A stretch of 64,000 nucleotides of DNA from Corallococcus silvisoli (GTDB taxonomy: Bacteria; Myxococcota; Myxococcia; Myxococcales; Myxococcaceae): positions 1-64,000 of the forward strand of contig NZ_JAAAPJ010000026.1 of the NCBI RefSeq assembly GCF_009909145.1. The letters are read 5' to 3'. The notes beneath the pieces are model-generated. The model was not told the DNA's origin. It made no database searches and saw nothing but the letters and a program-made list of their open reading frames with translations. Shown in pieces: positions 18,127-26,357 of this stretch; position 1 is the first letter of the stretch, and each line of letters opens with the position of its first letter. Made by a program: the position numbers and the translations under genes.

Positions 18127-19418
18127 TGGAAGATGTTGGGGCAGGTGGTGCCGCCCGCGGTGCTGGGCGGGCAGAGGTTGTCGCCGATGAGGTCAGCGCG
18201 CGGGATCTGCAGGTGATCCATGAACTCGTTGCAGACGGCCTTGCGCAGCTCCAGGTCGGTGATGTGCGAGATGATGGCGCTGGCGGGGACGGCCAGCGTG
18301 AACAGCGACTGGTTGCCCAACACGAGCTGGCTGAGCTGATAGATGCCCGGGTTCGAGGGGTCCGTGTCGTAGTACGCGGAGACGATGGCGCGCTGCAGCT
18401 GCGCCTCCTGCCCGCTGGAGCGGCCCGCCTGGTAGAGCGCGGTCGCCAGCAGCGTGCCCACCTGGTACTCGCTGCCCTCGCCGGAGAAGGAGCCCACGTC
18501 CAGGCCGTAGAGCCTGTTGTACAGCAGCGCGCTCATGCACCGGTTGCCATTGGACAGGTCGCGCGCGTCCGTGACCGCGGAGAACGGGCCGCCGTCGAAG
18601 GAGGACGCGAGGAAGCGCGGATCACACCCGCTGGGGCTGCGGCAGGTGGCGCCGTAGGCGTGGTAGTCCGCCAGGCCCTCGTCGAAGGACTTGAGCACGT
18701 TGGCGCCCGGGCTGGGGCTCTCCGCCGACCAGGTGGACAGCGACACGGGCAGCGACTGGGTGGCGTACGCCAGCCGGTTGAAGACCAGGTGCGAGTACTC
18801 GTGCGCCATCACCGCCGCGTTGAGCGGCAGGGGGGCGCGCTGGATTTGATCGAACGGCAGCACCAGGAAGGACTGGAGCACCGGGTAGAAGATGGCGTTG
18901 TCGCGCGCCGGCTCCTTGCTCGACTGCGCCTGGATGAACTCCGGGAAGTAGTAGAGCCTGGGCGTCGGTTCGAACGACGCCACCTTCACGTTGGCGACGG
19001 TGCGGAAGTACTCGTTGGCGCGCTCGAGGTTGTAATACGAGGTCACCATGTTCCAGGAGTGGAAGTCCGCCGGCCAGAGGACGTCCTGGCCCGTCGTCGG
19101 GTCCTTCTGGCTGATGTAGCTGGCCTTCACGTCGTGGCCGGTCTTCTTGAGCAGCACATCCTCGAGGGTGTCGACCGTGGCGTTCTGGAGCGCGGGGTCG
19201 TTCGCGTCGATGACGATGCGAGCGCCACCCTGGAGGTCGCCGACGCTGCCCTTCAGGCCGACGATGTCCTCGATGGTGGTGAGTTCGACCTGAGTGGGGA
19301 CGTACTGGCCGTTGCTGGAGCGCGCGAGGACGGAGACCCGCACGGGGGCCTCGCTGTCCGGCGCGCAGCCGGCGGCCAGGGTCAGCCCGACGGCGGCGGT
19401 GATGACTGTTCGGAGCAT
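18123..19418 (-). CDS. putative gluzincin-type metalloprotease lipoprotein
   Basis: 431 residues with a lipobox (LTLAAGC, Cys18). HEYSH at 206-210 is an HExxH zinc motif. Glu247 in DEGLADYHAYG, 37 residues later, fits the third ligand of gluzincins. A hydrophobic, disulfide-rich tail ends in CNEFMDHLQ... and CPNIF. This suggests a membrane-anchored extracytoplasmic zinc peptidase. No known family is named with confidence. It is translationally coupled (GTGA) to a beta-barrel-like protein, which may export or anchor it, or be its substrate. Confidence 0.75.
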   Translation of the reverse strand: MLRTVITAAVGLTLAAGCAPDSEAPVRVSVLARSSNGQYVPTQVELTTIEDIVGLKGSVGDLQGGARIVIDANDPALQNATVDTLEDVLLKKTGHDVKASYISQKDPTTGQDVLWPADFHSWNMVTSYYNLERANEYFRTVANVKVASFEPTPRLYYFPEFIQAQSSKEPARDNAIFYPVLQSFLVLPFDQIQRAPLPLNAAVMAHEYSHLVFNRLAYATQSLPVSLSTWSAESPSPGANVLKSFDEGLADYHAYGATCRSPSGCDPRFLASSFDGGPFSAVTDARDLSNGNRCMSALLYNRLYGLDVGSFSGEGSEYQVGTLLATALYQAGRSSGQEAQLQRAIVSAYYDTDPSNPGIYQLSQLVLGNQSLFTLAVPASAIISHITDLELRKAVCNEFMDHLQIPRADLIGDNLCPPSTAGGTTCPNIFQ

Positions 19419-19441
19419 GACGCCGTTTTACTCCGGACCGC

Positions 19442-20545
19442 TCAGAACGTGTATTCCCCTCCGAGTGTCAGGAGTCCGGAGGACTCCGCCGGGCCGTCCT
19501 CCGGGACGTCCCGCTGGAGGGCCACGGAGGCCCACATCCGCACCGTTTCCCCCAGGCGCACCGTCCACCGGGTGGCCACCACATGGGCCACGCCCTGGGT
19601 GGGGACGTACCGGGTGAAGGCGTAGGACAGCTGGCCGCGCAGCGCGGGGCCCAGCCGCCAGGTGAGGGACGGCTTCACGTCGAAGCGGGCGGGGGCGGAG
19701 GGGAAGCCGGTGCCGGCGTTGACTTCCTCCAGGCGCCGGGTCACGGCCGTGCCCAGGTCGCGCAGCTGCCGCCGGCGCAGGCGCGCCAGGAGCTTCCGGG
19801 TGGCGACCTTGCTCTCCAGCTGGGCCTCCAGGGTCGCCGTCTCCGCGTCGGTGAACTGGCCCGCGGTGAGCGGGTCCTCGCTGTAGAAGGAGAAGCCCCC
19901 GCGCAGGCCCAGCTCCCAGCGGGCGTCCCAGATGAGCCGGCCCCCCAGGGTGGGCCGGGCCGCCCAGAGGATGTCCTCCTGCGCGTACCGCACGCTCCGG
20001 GTGTCGCCGGCGATGGTGAGGAGCTGGCGGCGCAGCGGGTAGCGGCTGACGCCCAGGCCCGCGTCCAGGCCGTACTCCCAGGTGGCGAAGCCGGCGGAGT
20101 CCCAGGCCGCCCCCAGCTGCAAGGACTGGCTGCTGTAGCCCGTCCGGGCGGTGAGGCCAGGGATGTCGAGCCGGGGGTACTCCGGGGTCAGCTCCGTGTC
20201 GGAGCCCTTGCCCAGGCCCACGCTGACGGCGCCAGACACGAGCCAGTGGTCGCCCGCCAGGTGATCCACGCCGACGGAGAGTTGGTGGGTGGCGGCGGTG
20301 CCGGACTCCGGCCGCGCCCCGGTGTAGCCGAGCGTGAGGTAGGTCGCCTCGCCCACGCCCACATCCCCCAGCAGGCTCCAGAGGGCATCGCCGTGGCCGG
20401 CGCTCGCCTCGAGCGTGAGCGAGCTGTCCGCGCGCTCCGCCCCGGCGGCGGTCCCCGGCCCCCACAATGCCCACAACACGAGCCCGGCGCGGGCGCACGC
20501 GGCCATGCCCCCGGACCTGCGACGGATCTCCTGGTCCCCCTGCAT
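19442..20545 (-). CDS. outer-membrane beta-barrel hypothetical protein
   Basis: About 367 residues with a signal peptide near ACARAGLVLWALWGPGTAAGA. A long series of amphipathic strands ends GGEYTF, whose C-terminal Phe is the usual outer-membrane insertion signal. The start is uncertain: ATG 20545 gives a charged n-region before the hydrophobic core, ATG 20506 is 13 codons shorter, and an ATG at 20683 would precede the signal peptide by an unlikely leader. It is 23 bases upstream of the metalloprotease gene and could share its transcript. Confidence 0.75.
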   Translation of the reverse strand: MQGDQEIRRRSGGMAACARAGLVLWALWGPGTAAGAERADSSLTLEASAGHGDALWSLLGDVGVGEATYLTLGYTGARPESGTAATHQLSVGVDHLAGDHWLVSGAVSVGLGKGSDTELTPEYPRLDIPGLTARTGYSSQSLQLGAAWDSAGFATWEYGLDAGLGVSRYPLRRQLLTIAGDTRSVRYAQEDILWAARPTLGGRLIWDARWELGLRGGFSFYSEDPLTAGQFTDAETATLEAQLESKVATRKLLARLRRRQLRDLGTAVTRRLEEVNAGTGFPSAPARFDVKPSLTWRLGPALRGQLSYAFTRYVPTQGVAHVVATRWTVRLGETVRMWASVALQRDVPEDGPAESSGLLTLGGEYTF

Positions 20546-20735
20546 GCCCCCATCAACCCGGAAGCCGGCGCAGGGTTGCGGGGATGGGCCGCCTTGCCTG
20601 CTCCAATGCCCATCTTCCGAGGAGGATCCAGGGGTGGACGCAGCGGGGCGTGAGCCATGGATTCCTTGACGCGTCGTTTCCACGATCCGCTATGGTGCCC
20701 GGCCTTCTCTCCCGAACCAAACGCAGGCGGTCCCC

Positions 20736-22553
20736 ATGGCAGTTCCGTTCATCTCCGAGGTCAAGCGTACCCATACCTGCGGTCAACTCACGGCCGCGAA
20801 CGTTGGCGAAGAGGTGGTCCTCTTCGGCTGGGTGCACAATCGCCGCGATCACGGCGGCGCGGTGTTCATCGACCTGAGGGATCGCGACGGGCTGACCCAG
20901 GTGGTGTTCGAGCCGGACAGCAAGGAGGCCCATGAGACGGCCGGCCACCTGCGCCTGGAGTACTGCGTCGGCATCAAGGGCAAGGTGCTCTCGCGCGGCA
21001 AGAACGTGAACCCGAAGATGAAGACGGGGGAGATCGAGGTGAAGGCCTCGGACCTGACCATCTTCAACCGCTCGGAGCCCACGCCGTTCCTCATCGAGGA
21101 CAACGTGGACACCTCCGAGGAGAAGCGCCTGGCCCACCGCTACCTGGACCTGCGCCGGGGCCCCCTGCAGAAGACGTTGATGACGCGCTCGAAGATGAAC
21201 GCGCTCACGCGCTCGTACATGGTGGGCAACGGCTTCCTGGAGCTGGAGACGCCCTTCATGGGCAAGTACACGCCGGGCGGCGCGCGCAACTTCCTGGTCC
21301 CCAGCCGGCTCAACCCGGGCAAGTTCTACGCGCTGGCGGAGAGCCCGCAGCTCTACAAGCAGCTGTTCATGGTCGCGGGCTTCGACCGGTACTTCCAGAT
21401 CGTGAAGTGCTTCCGCGACGAGGACCTGCGCCTGGACCGGCAGCCGGAGTTCACGCAGATCGACGTGGAGATGAGCTTCGTCACCCAGGACGACATCTTC
21501 ACCATCATCGAAGGGCTGCTGAAGAAGCTGTGGGGCGAGGTGCTGGGCCTGGACATCCCGACGCCGTTCCAGCGGATGGACTTCTACGAGTCCATGGCGA
21601 AGTACGGCAACGACAAGCCGGACCTGCGCTTCGGGCTGGAGCACGTGGTGCTCACGGACGTCATCCGCGAGCACGGCGCCGCGGGCGGCGTGCCGATGAT
21701 GTGGGACGCGGTGCAGGAGAAGGGCATCGTCAAGGCGATGGTCGTCCCGGCGGAGAAGGCGCTGTCCCGCGCGGAGAGCGACAAGCTGGAGGACTTCGCG
21801 AAGCAGGCGGGCGCCCGCGGTCTGGCGCGCGCGAAGGTGGGCGAGGGCGGTGAGTGGACCCAGTCCCCGCTGTCCAAGACCATCACCCCGGCGCTGCGGC
21901 AGGCCATCAACCAGGCGTGCAACGCGAAGACGGGCGACCTCATCCTGTTCCAGTTCGGCAGGGAGTCGCTGGTGCACACGGTGATGGCGAACCTGCGCGT
22001 GCACGTGGCGAAGAAGCTGGGCCTCATCCCCGAGTACGGCAGCGGCGGCCAGTGGCGGTTCCTCTGGGTGGTGAACCCGCCGCTCTTCGAGTTCGACGAG
22101 GAGACGAACACCTGGGCGGCGGCGCACCACGCCTTCACCCGTCCGCACGACGAGGACGTGCAGTACCTGCTGACGGATCCGGGCCGCGTGAAGTGCCACC
22201 GCTACGACGTGGTGCTCAACGGCTTCGAGATCGGCGGCGGCTCCATCCGTCTGCATGATCCGAAGGTGCAGGCGGAGGTCTTCCAGGCGCTGGGCATCCA
22301 GGAGGAGGAGGCGCGCACCAAGTTCGGCTTCCTCCTGGACGCGCTCAAGTTCGGCGCGCCTCCGCACGGCGGCATCGCGCTGGGCATGGACCGCCTGGTG
22401 ATGTTGCTGACGGGCGCGGAGTCCCTGCGCGACGTGATTCCGTTCCCGAAGACGAAGACGGGCACGGACACGATGACGGGCGCCCCTGGCGACGTGGACG
22501 AGAAGCAGCTGCGCGACCTGCACGTGCGCACGGTGCCGCTGCCGCAGAAGTAG
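20736..22553 (+). CDS. aspS: aspartyl-tRNA synthetase, probably non-discriminating
   Basis: 605 residues, the full bacterial-type AspRS. An N-terminal OB fold contains GWVHNRRDHGG. Class II motifs follow: FLVPSRL, AESPQLYKQLFM, CFRDEDLRLDRQPEFTQID and the C-terminal GGIALGMDRLVMLLTG. A GAD insertion domain lies near 300-430. The His after RRD (RRDHGG) is the residue seen in non-discriminating enzymes such as that of Pseudomonas, where E. coli has Leu. That form also makes Asp-tRNA(Asn) for GatCAB. No gat gene is in the window, so this is inference. Confidence 0.96.
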   Translation: MAVPFISEVKRTHTCGQLTAANVGEEVVLFGWVHNRRDHGGAVFIDLRDRDGLTQVVFEPDSKEAHETAGHLRLEYCVGIKGKVLSRGKNVNPKMKTGEIEVKASDLTIFNRSEPTPFLIEDNVDTSEEKRLAHRYLDLRRGPLQKTLMTRSKMNALTRSYMVGNGFLELETPFMGKYTPGGARNFLVPSRLNPGKFYALAESPQLYKQLFMVAGFDRYFQIVKCFRDEDLRLDRQPEFTQIDVEMSFVTQDDIFTIIEGLLKKLWGEVLGLDIPTPFQRMDFYESMAKYGNDKPDLRFGLEHVVLTDVIREHGAAGGVPMMWDAVQEKGIVKAMVVPAEKALSRAESDKLEDFAKQAGARGLARAKVGEGGEWTQSPLSKTITPALRQAINQACNAKTGDLILFQFGRESLVHTVMANLRVHVAKKLGLIPEYGSGGQWRFLWVVNPPLFEFDEETNTWAAAHHAFTRPHDEDVQYLLTDPGRVKCHRYDVVLNGFEIGGGSIRLHDPKVQAEVFQALGIQEEEARTKFGFLLDALKFGAPPHGGIALGMDRLVMLLTGAESLRDVIPFPKTKTGTDTMTGAPGDVDEKQLRDLHVRTVPLPQK

Positions 22554-22743
22554 CGGGGACGGCGGTGCGGCGACGCCGGGTGGAGGACACTCCCGGCGGG
22601 CCGCTCCGTCGCGTGCCACACCCCGGCCCCTTCAAGAGGGCGGGGGCCGTGGCCGGTAGGGGACGGATGGCCCCCAGGCCCAGGTGGACATCCTTGCGGC
22701 CGTGACCATTGAGGACCCCGAGGCGTGCGAGGGGGAGGTCGCG

Positions 22744-24003
22744 ATGCGGGGACGGTCCTGGGTGGGATGGCTGGCGGCGTGGGTCCTGCTGTGCGCGGGG
22801 CCAGGGTTCGCCGCCGACTCCGAGACGAAGATGACTCCGGGCCTCACCGACAGCCTGGGGGGACCGCGGGGGCTGCTCTTCGAGATGGGCATCTCCACCC
22901 AGCTCCGCTACGTGACGGAGCTGGCCTACAACGCGCGCGGCGGCAAGGGACACGCCCTGCGGCAGGCGGGCCAGCTCGACGCGCAGCTGGGCCTGGACAT
23001 GGAGAAGCTGGCGGGCCTCCATGGCGGCACCTTCCAGTTCACCTTCACGTACCGCAACGGCAACAACCTGGGCGCGGACATGGACCTGGGGACGCTCCAG
23101 CTGGTGCAGGAGGTGTACGGCCGCGGCAACGTGGGGCGCCTCACGCAGCTCTGGTACGAGCAGCTCTTCTGGGGCGACCGGGTGCACCTGAAGCTGGGCC
23201 GCGTCACGATTGGCGAGGACACGGCGGACTTCCCCTGCGACTTCCAGAACTTGAGCTTCTGCGGCGCGCAGCCGGGCAACATCGTGGGCAACTACTGGTT
23301 CAACTGGCCGGTGAGCCAGTGGGGCACGCGGCTGCGCGTGGACGTGGCGAAGGTGGCCTACGTGCAGCTGTCCGCGTACGAGATCAACCCGCGCAACCTG
23401 GACGAGGCCTTCTACCTGGGGCGCTTCCACGGGGCGACGGGCGTGATGCTGCCCCTGGAGCTGGCGTGGACGCCGAAGTTCAGCGCGGGCCGGCTGGAGG
23501 GCACCTACAAGCTGGGCGCCTGGTACGACACGTCCAACGCGCCCGACGTGCTGCTGGACGACGTCGAGCGCGACGGGCGCTATGGCGTGTACTTCGTCGC
23601 GCGCCAGCAGCTGACCCACGTGGCGGGCGCGGAGAACAAGGCGCAGGGGCTCAACGTGTTCCTGCGCCTGACGAACACGGACCAGAACACGTCCGCCCAG
23701 GACAGCCAGTACACGCTGGGCCTGGGGTACACCGGCATCTTCGGCCGGGCGGATGACGACGTGGGCTTCGCGCTGGGGCGCACGCACTCCAACGGGCGCT
23801 ACGTGGAGGCCCAGCGGCTGAAGCAGCAGCAGGACCCCACCGTGCTGGTGCCCCGGCCGGAGTACCTGGGCGAGCTGTACTACAGCCTCCACGCGACGCC
23901 GTGGCTCGTGCTGCGGCCCAACTTCCAGTTCATCCGCCCCGGCGCCGACGAGACCTCGCGCAACGTCATCGTGCTGGGCCTCAAGGGCGCGCTGAGCCTC
24001 TAG
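22744..24003 (+). CDS. OprB-like carbohydrate-selective porin family protein
   Basis: About 419 residues. Signal peptide (WVGWLAAWVLLCAGPGFA), then an outer-membrane barrel with features of the OprB family: LKLGRVTIGEDTA, the DFPCDFQNLSFCG segment, WPVSQWGTRLRV and the C-terminal strand ending GALSL. It would form a diffusion channel for sugars or other small solutes. ATG 22744 is preceded by GGGGGAGG, a near-ideal ribosome site; a further in-frame ATG at 22684 is not used. No transporter or sugar enzyme is adjacent, so the substrate is unknown. Confidence 0.85.
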   Translation: MRGRSWVGWLAAWVLLCAGPGFAADSETKMTPGLTDSLGGPRGLLFEMGISTQLRYVTELAYNARGGKGHALRQAGQLDAQLGLDMEKLAGLHGGTFQFTFTYRNGNNLGADMDLGTLQLVQEVYGRGNVGRLTQLWYEQLFWGDRVHLKLGRVTIGEDTADFPCDFQNLSFCGAQPGNIVGNYWFNWPVSQWGTRLRVDVAKVAYVQLSAYEINPRNLDEAFYLGRFHGATGVMLPLELAWTPKFSAGRLEGTYKLGAWYDTSNAPDVLLDDVERDGRYGVYFVARQQLTHVAGAENKAQGLNVFLRLTNTDQNTSAQDSQYTLGLGYTGIFGRADDDVGFALGRTHSNGRYVEAQRLKQQQDPTVLVPRPEYLGELYYSLHATPWLVLRPNFQFIRPGADETSRNVIVLGLKGALSL

Positions 24004-24081
24004 GCGGCGCCCTGGCCTTCGGTGCATGTGGGGGAAGCCCCCCCTTTCCGTGCCGCTTCACGGCTGGCCTAGAGTGGCGCG

Positions 24082-25071
24082 ATGGCCCTGTCACCCGCGT
24101 GGGATGCGTGGCTGTCGGAGAACCTGCTGCGCGGCGTGGCGGCGGAGGCGCTGGCCCGGACGCTGGTCGCCGGAGGGGTGGCCCCGGAGGAGGCTCGCTC
24201 GGAGGTGGCGCGCGCTGGCCGGCACCCGGCGGTGGAGGCCGGGGCCCGGCATGTGGCGCTGAGGGCGGAGGTGGCGTCGCTCCTGGAGGTTCGCTCGGCG
24301 CTGCATGCGCAGGCGCGCGCTGGGGTGGAGCGGCGCAGGGGCGTCTCCGCAGGCGAGTTCCAGGCCCGCTACTACCGCGCGCACCGCCCCGTCGTCCTGG
24401 AGGACTTCCTGGAGGGCTGGCCGCTCCTGGAGCGCTGGCGGCCGGAGGCGCTGGCGCGTGAGCTGGGCGACGTGGAGGTGGAGGTCATGGCGGGCCGCGA
24501 CACCCGCGCGGACCACGACCTGTCACCGGATGGGTGCCGCACGGTGATGCGGCTGGCGGACTTCCTCCACCGCCTGGAGCACGGCGGCCCCACCAACGAT
24601 CTGTACCTCACCGCGCGCAACTTCGCGCTGGAGCGGCCGGAGCTGCGCCGCTTGTTGGACGACGTGCAGCCGGCCCCCGGCTTCCTCCAACCCCAGCCTC
24701 CACCCGGAGGCATCAAGCTGTGGGTGGGGCCGGCGGGCACTCGCACGGCGCTGCACCATGACGTGGACTCGGTGCTGTTCTGCCAGGTGCACGGCCGCAA
24801 ACGCTTCTGGTTGATTCCGTCCTTCGAGACGCCGCGCGTGTACAACCGCGAGCATGTGTGGAGCGCGGTGGATGCGGCCGCGCCTGACCTGGCGCGCTTC
24901 CCCGGCTTCGCCACGGCCCACGTGCACGAGGTGGTGCTGGGCCCGGGCGAGATGCTCTTCATCCCCGTGGGCTGGTGGCACCAGGTGCATGCGCTCGACG
25001 TGAGCGTGTCGGTGACGTTCCAGTCGCTGGACGTGCCGGGTGGCAACGCGCGGTGGCACACCTCCGGATGA
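24082..25071 (+). CDS. JmjC/cupin_8-like 2OG-Fe(II) oxygenase, copy 1
   Basis: 329 residues. An N-terminal helical part (about 5-75; WLSENLLRGVA and GVAPEEARSEV) is shared with the next two genes. The C-terminal FIH-like JmjC fold has the iron ligands His225-x-Asp227 (HHDVDSVLFCQVHGRKR) and distal His300 (IPVGWWHQVH). The family hydroxylates protein or peptide residues using 2-oxoglutarate. Conserved NDLYLTARN and FIPVGWWH flank the site. Copy 2 starts 252 bases downstream, beyond a small ORF on the other strand. The substrate is unknown; a peptide substrate is plausible from the context. Confidence 0.88.
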   Translation: MALSPAWDAWLSENLLRGVAAEALARTLVAGGVAPEEARSEVARAGRHPAVEAGARHVALRAEVASLLEVRSALHAQARAGVERRRGVSAGEFQARYYRAHRPVVLEDFLEGWPLLERWRPEALARELGDVEVEVMAGRDTRADHDLSPDGCRTVMRLADFLHRLEHGGPTNDLYLTARNFALERPELRRLLDDVQPAPGFLQPQPPPGGIKLWVGPAGTRTALHHDVDSVLFCQVHGRKRFWLIPSFETPRVYNREHVWSAVDAAAPDLARFPGFATAHVHEVVLGPGEMLFIPVGWWHQVHALDVSVSVTFQSLDVPGGNARWHTSG

Positions 25072-25094
25072 GGTGTGCCCCGGCTGGGCCGATG

Positions 25095-25259
25095 CTAGCC
25101 GTTGATGTTTTCGACTCGCGGCGTTTCAGGAAGGGGCGGCGTGGGCGGCGGCGGCGTGGGCGCGGGCGGCTCGGGGGCCTTCTTCCGGCGCGTCTCGTCT
25201 TCGCTAGGGGCTGGCGGGGGGTTCGGGACGATGAGATGTGCGTTCGCAGGAGTGGTCAT
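25095..25259 (-). CDS. possible Pro-rich 54-residue peptide (candidate precursor or spurious)
   Basis: A 54-codon ORF on the opposite strand between JmjC copies 1 and 2. The product starts MTTPANAHLIVPNPPPAPSE, has a charged EDETRRKK patch, then a long Pro-rich run and ends TPRVENING. Codon third positions are mostly G/C, and it reads more like protein than the Gly-rich frame on the plus strand. The ribosome site is weak. It is divergent from copy 2, with 63 bases between them. It may be a substrate peptide of the oxygenases; that is speculation. Confidence 0.4.
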   Translation of the reverse strand: MTTPANAHLIVPNPPPAPSEDETRRKKAPEPPAPTPPPPTPPLPETPRVENING

Positions 25260-25322
25260 GGAGTCCGCTCTAGGTGGATGTGGACAACCCAACAGGTCCA
25301 GCCCGATTCGAGGGGTCCGGCG

Positions 25323-26357
25323 ATGAATTCCACCATTCCCCCCAGAATGAAAACGTGGCTCGCGGAGAACCTTGTGCGTGGGGTCCCCCATGAGCGGCTG
25401 GTGGCTCGGCTGGAAGCGGCGGGCGTGGCTCCGCAGGTCGCCTGGGAAACGGTTCGCTCCGCGGAGGCGCACCCCGCGGTGATGGGCGGACGCGGGCGCG
25501 CGGCGCGTCTGGGATTGCTGGAGTCGTTGCTCGCGGCGCGGTCGGGATTGCGACGGCAGGGGGCTGCCGGGGCGCGGGTGGAGCGGCGGTCGCGGCTGTC
25601 TCCAGACGCGTTCTTCACGGACTACTACCGGCGCAACCGGCCGGTCGTCATCGAAGGGCTGATGGAGGACTGGCCCGCGCGGAAGCGGTGGACGCCCGCG
25701 TGGCTGGCCGAGCACTTCGGTGACGAGACGGTGGAGGTGATGGCGGGGCGGGAGGCGCAGGACCTGCCGGACCTCCACGCGGACCTCCTGCGCCGGGAGG
25801 TGCCGCTGCGGAAGTTGCTCGCGGGCTTCGCCGATGCGCCGAGCAACGACATGTATCTGGTGGCGCGCAACAGCCTGCTCCTGCGCGCCGCCTTCCGGCC
25901 ACTGCTGGAGGACCTGCGCGCGCCCGCGGGTTACATCCAGCCGGAGTTGCACGGGCCGGACCGCGTGCACGTGTGGCTGGGGCCCGCGGGGACGCTGTCC
26001 AACCTGCACCACGATCACCTCAACGTCCTCTTCTGCCAGGTGTGGGGGCGCAAGCAGGTGTGGCTCGCGCCGTCGTGGGAGACGCCGTGGATGTCCAACG
26101 TGAACGGCTTCTACAGCGCGGTGGACGTGCTGGCGCCGGACACGGAGCGCTTCCCGGACTTCGCCCGCGTGGCGCTGCACACGGTGGAGGTGGGGCCGGG
26201 AGACGCGCTCTTCATTCCGGTGGGATGGTGGCATGCGCTGCGGGCCCTGGAGCCGAGCCTGTCCGTGACGTTCGTGAGCTTCGAGCAGACACCTGGCCTC
26301 AACACCTGCTGGCGCGAGGGCTGGTTGGGCCCCCTGCCTCCGGAGGAGCACCGATGA
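25323..26357 (+). CDS. JmjC/cupin_8-like 2OG-Fe(II) oxygenase, copy 2
   Basis: 344 residues, a paralogue of copy 1. It has the same N-terminal helical part (TWLAENLVRG, then GVAPQVAWETVRSAEAHPAV) and an intact iron site: His229-x-Asp231 in LHHDHLNVLFCQVWGRK and distal His304 in IPVGWWHALRA. AGYIQPELHGPDRVHVWLG leads into the core. ATG 25323 has GAGGGG seven bases upstream; upstream in-frame starts would run back into copy 1. Its stop overlaps the start of copy 3 (ATGA), so these two are made in fixed ratio. A hydroxylase acting on protein or peptide is likely. Confidence 0.88.
   Translation: MNSTIPPRMKTWLAENLVRGVPHERLVARLEAAGVAPQVAWETVRSAEAHPAVMGGRGRAARLGLLESLLAARSGLRRQGAAGARVERRSRLSPDAFFTDYYRRNRPVVIEGLMEDWPARKRWTPAWLAEHFGDETVEVMAGREAQDLPDLHADLLRREVPLRKLLAGFADAPSNDMYLVARNSLLLRAAFRPLLEDLRAPAGYIQPELHGPDRVHVWLGPAGTLSNLHHDHLNVLFCQVWGRKQVWLAPSWETPWMSNVNGFYSAVDVLAPDTERFPDFARVALHTVEVGPGDALFIPVGWWHALRALEPSLSVTFVSFEQTPGLNTCWREGWLGPLPPEEHR

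Noticed and set aside
20553..22619. 688-residue open frame opposite aspS
   Set aside because: Antisense of a certain housekeeping gene with no protein-like motifs.
25102..25326. Gly-rich plus-strand frame ending in an ATGA overlap with JmjC copy 2
   Set aside because: No ribosome site, weaker third-position bias toward its end, and low-complexity Gly; the minus-strand frame reads better. Not fully excluded.
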